From Agromyces terreus (GTDB taxonomy: Bacteria; Actinomycetota; Actinomycetes; Actinomycetales; Microbacteriaceae), in assembly GCF_009749465.1 (NCBI RefSeq), contig NZ_WBIS01000006.1, positions 101,450-165,449 on the forward strand: a stretch of 64,000 bases of DNA. Reading direction: 5' to 3'. The position numbers and the translations under genes are program-made. Position 1 is the stretch's first letter; each line of letters begins with the position of its first letter. Shown piece by piece: positions 62,000 to 64,000 of this stretch. The notes below the pieces were generated by a model. The model saw only the letters and a list, made by a program, of their open reading frames with translations, was not told the origin of the DNA and ran no database searches.

Positions 62000-64000
62000 C
62001 TACGCGCGGGGCTTCTCCCGCATCTCGGTGGTCTCGATCTCGTCGCCGACCTGGATGTCGTTGAACTTGCCGAGCCCGATGCCGGCCTCGAAGTCCGTGC
62101 GCACCTCGGTGACGTCGTCCTTGAAGCGACGCAGCGACTCGATCGCGAGGTTGTCGCCGACGACGACGCCATCGCGGATGACGCGTGCCTTGGCGTTTCG
62201 CGTGATCGTTCCGGACCGCACGATGACACCGGCGATGTTGCCGAACTTCGAGGAGCGGAACACCTCGCGGATCTCGGCGACACCCGACTGGACCTCTTCG
62301 AACTCGGGCTTGAGCATGCCCTTCAGCGAGTCCTCGATCTCGTCGATCGCGTTGTAGATGACCGAGTAGAAGCGGATGTCGACGCCCTCGCGAGCGGCGC
62401 GCTCGCGCGCCTTCGTGTCGGGTCGCACGTTGAAGCCCACGATGATCGCGTTGTCGATCGTCGCGAGGTTGACGTCGCTCTCGGTGATGGCGCCCACACC
62501 GCGGTGGAGGATGCGCAGCTGCACCGAGTCGTCGACCTCGATCTTGAGGAGCGATTCCTCGAGCGCCTCGACGGCACCCGAGACGTCACCCTTGATGATG
62601 AGGTTGAGCGATTCGACCTTGCCCTCTTCGAGTGCACGGGTGAAGTCCTCGAGCGAGATGCGCTTGCGGGCCTTGGCCAGCTGGGCGTTGCGCTCGGCGG
62701 CTTCGCGCTTCTCGGCGATCTGACGCGCGGTGCGGTCCTCCTCGGTGACGAGGAAGGTGTCGCCGGCGCGGGGCACGCTCGAGAGGCCCTGCACCTGCAC
62801 CGGACGCGACGGGGTCGCGGCCTGCACGGCGTCGCCGTTCTCGTCGGTCATCGCGCGGACGCGGCCGTAGGCCGTGCCGGCGACGATCGCGTCGCCGACG
62901 CGCAGCGTTCCCGACTGGATGAGCACGGTCGCGACCGCGCCGCGGCCCTTGTCGAGCTTCGCCTCGATCGCGACGCCGCGCGCGTCCTTGTTGGGGTTCG
63001 CGCGGAGGTCGAGACCGGCGTCGGCGGTCAGGAGCACTGCGTCGAGCAGGTCCTGGATGCCGATGTCGTTGCGGGCCGACACGTCGACGAACATGACGTC
63101 GCCGCCGTACTCCTCGGCGACCAGCCCGAACTCGGTGAGCTGCTGGCGCACCTTCTGCGGGTTCGCGTCTTCCTTGTCGATCTTGTTGACCGCCACGACG
63201 ACGGGCACGTTCGCCGACTGCGCGTGGTTCAACGCCTCGATCGTCTGCGGCATGATGCCGTCGTCGGCCGCCACCACGAGGATCGCGATGTCGGTGACCT
63301 GGGCACCACGGGCTCGCATGGCGGTGAACGCCTCGTGACCGGGGGTGTCGATGAAGGTGATGGCGCGCTCGATGCCCTCGTGCTCGGTGTGCACCTGGTA
63401 GGCACCGATGTGCTGGGTGATGCCGCCGGCCTCGCCCGCGACGACGTTCGCGTTGCGGATCGCGTCGAGCAGGCGGGTCTTTCCGTGGTCGACGTGGCCC
63501 ATGACGGTCACGACCGGCGGCCGCTGCTCGAGCACGTCGTCGCCCTCGTCCTCGAGTTCGGCGTCGAGGTCGATGTCGAAGCCCTCGAGGAGCTCCTTGT
63601 CCTCGTCTTCGGGCGAGACGACCTGGATCTTGTAGCCGAGCTCGGCGCCGAGCACCTCGAAGGTGGCCTCGTCGAGCGACTCCGTCGCCGTGGCCATCTC
63701 ACCGAGGTGGAACAGCACGGTCACGAGCGAACCCGGGTTGGCGTCGATCTTGTCGGCGAAGTCGGAGATCGAGGAGCCGCGACGAAGTCGGATGACGGTG
63801 TTGCCGTCGCCGCGCGGGACGCTGACGCCGCCGAGCGACGGGGCCTCCCGCATCTCGAATTCCTGACGCTTCGTGCGCTTCGACTTGCGGGCCTTGCTCT
63901 TGCCGCCGCCGCGACCGAACGCACCGGCCGTGCCGCCGCCGGGTCCACGGCCGCGACCGCCGCCGCCGGGACGCGGGCCGCCGAAGCCGCCGGCACCGGG
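62000..64000 (-). CDS. infB: Translation initiation factor IF-2 (3' part)
   Basis: The C-terminal 666 residues are present; the N-terminus lies outside the window. From the edge: the Gly/Arg-rich linker ([11 protein letters not shown]), [17 protein letters not shown], the IF2_N helix bundle, then the G domain with G1 [12 protein letters not shown]3 DTPGHEAFT and G4 NKIDKED, and the beta-barrel domains ending [15 protein letters not shown]. This GTPase brings initiator tRNA to the small subunit. The Gly-rich linker and its position before rbfA are typical of actinobacteria. The frame stays open to base 64000. Confidence 0.97.
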   Translation of the reverse strand, partial: PGAGGFGGPRPGGGGRGRGPGGGTAGAFGRGGGKSKARKSKRTKRQEFEMREAPSLGGVSVPRGDGNTVIRLRRGSSISDFADKIDANPGSLVTVLFHLGEMATATESLDEATFEVLGAELGYKIQVVSPEDEDKELLEGFDIDLDAELEDEGDDVLEQRPPVVTVMGHVDHGKTRLLDAIRNANVVAGEAGGITQHIGAYQVHTEHEGIERAITFIDTPGHEAFTAMRARGAQVTDIAILVVAADDGIMPQTIEALNHAQSANVPVVVAVNKIDKEDANPQKVRQQLTEFGLVAEEYGGDVMFVDVSARNDIGIQDLLDAVLLTADAGLDLRANPNKDARGVAIEAKLDKGRGAVATVLIQSGTLRVGDAIVAGTAYGRVRAMTDENGDAVQAATPSRPVQVQGLSSVPRAGDTFLVTEEDRTARQIAEKREAAERNAQLAKARKRISLEDFTRALEEGKVESLNLIIKGDVSGAVEALEESLLKIEVDDSVQLRILHRGVGAITESDVNLATIDNAIIVGFNVRPDTKARERAAREGVDIRFYSVIYNAIDEIEDSLKGMLKPEFEEVQSGVAEIREVFRSSKFGNIAGVIVRSGTITRNAKARVIRDGVVVGDNLAIESLRRFKDDVTEVRTDFEAGIGLGKFNDIQVGDEIETTEMREKPRA

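Overview
The window is a chromosomal stretch of a very high-GC Gram-positive bacterium, almost certainly an actinobacterium of the Microbacteriaceae (Agromyces or a close relative is my inference). Reasons: about 70% G+C with C/G in nearly every third codon position, a 13E12/DUF222-type HNH protein, DUF2207 membrane proteins with Gly tails, a LAxTG sortase-anchored surface protein, an F420/flavin LLM oxidoreductase, and many start codons that sit 6-7 nt after a TANNNT box (leaderless transcripts). I see no rRNA, tRNA, CRISPR array, insertion sequence, prophage or replication origin.

Layout. 0-12 kb: thioredoxin, LLM oxidoreductase, EamA exporter, CGNR regulator, HNH nuclease, a 1012-residue DUF2207-like membrane protein coupled to a lipoprotein, rpsO, a DUF4190/DUF4352-type membrane protein, a DUF222 HNH protein, and a secreted peptidoglycan-binding-type protein. 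12-25 kb: CPBP-like membrane protein, HAD hydrolase, protealysin-like M4 protease with its emfourin-type inhibitor, FKBP, an aldehyde dehydrogenase/DUF779/GAF-regulator unit with a helically phased GTTGC array, PrsW protease, FAD-linked oxidase, Ada-AlkA DNA repair protein. 24.5-31.4 kb: an L-fucose/L-fuconate catabolic locus (FCD GntR regulator, sugar ABC importer, L-fuconate dehydratase, divergent FAH-family hydrolase) with a candidate shared operator ACATCCGATGT.

31-44 kb: aspartate ammonia-lyase, purine permease, Pit phosphate transporter with a small membrane partner, NUDIX, 6-phosphofructokinase, SNF2 helicase, ZIP transporter, a second DUF2207 protein divergent from a CsoR-type regulator with a CsoR box between them. 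44-51 kb: glycerophosphodiesterase, NAD-dependent epimerase-like protein, and a deoxyribose operon (SorC regulator, deoC, full-length ALDH, truncated ALDH, 79-residue protein) that looks like a split ALDH16. 51-64 kb: MFS exporter, ribF, two small membrane proteins and truB as an overlapping operon; panE; a 948-residue surface protein with five exact 70-residue repeats; uridine-kinase-like protein; mutY; rbfA; and the 3' part of infB. The usual infB-rbfA-truB-ribF order is kept but interrupted by about 6 kb.

Genes are tightly packed: ATGA/GTGA overlaps mark translational coupling in the fucose, ribF-truB, deo and PrsW operons, and strong GC hairpins close most convergent gene pairs. A second layer is an over-represented DNA word, CGGATGCC/GGCATCCG, spread through genes and hairpins on both strands.
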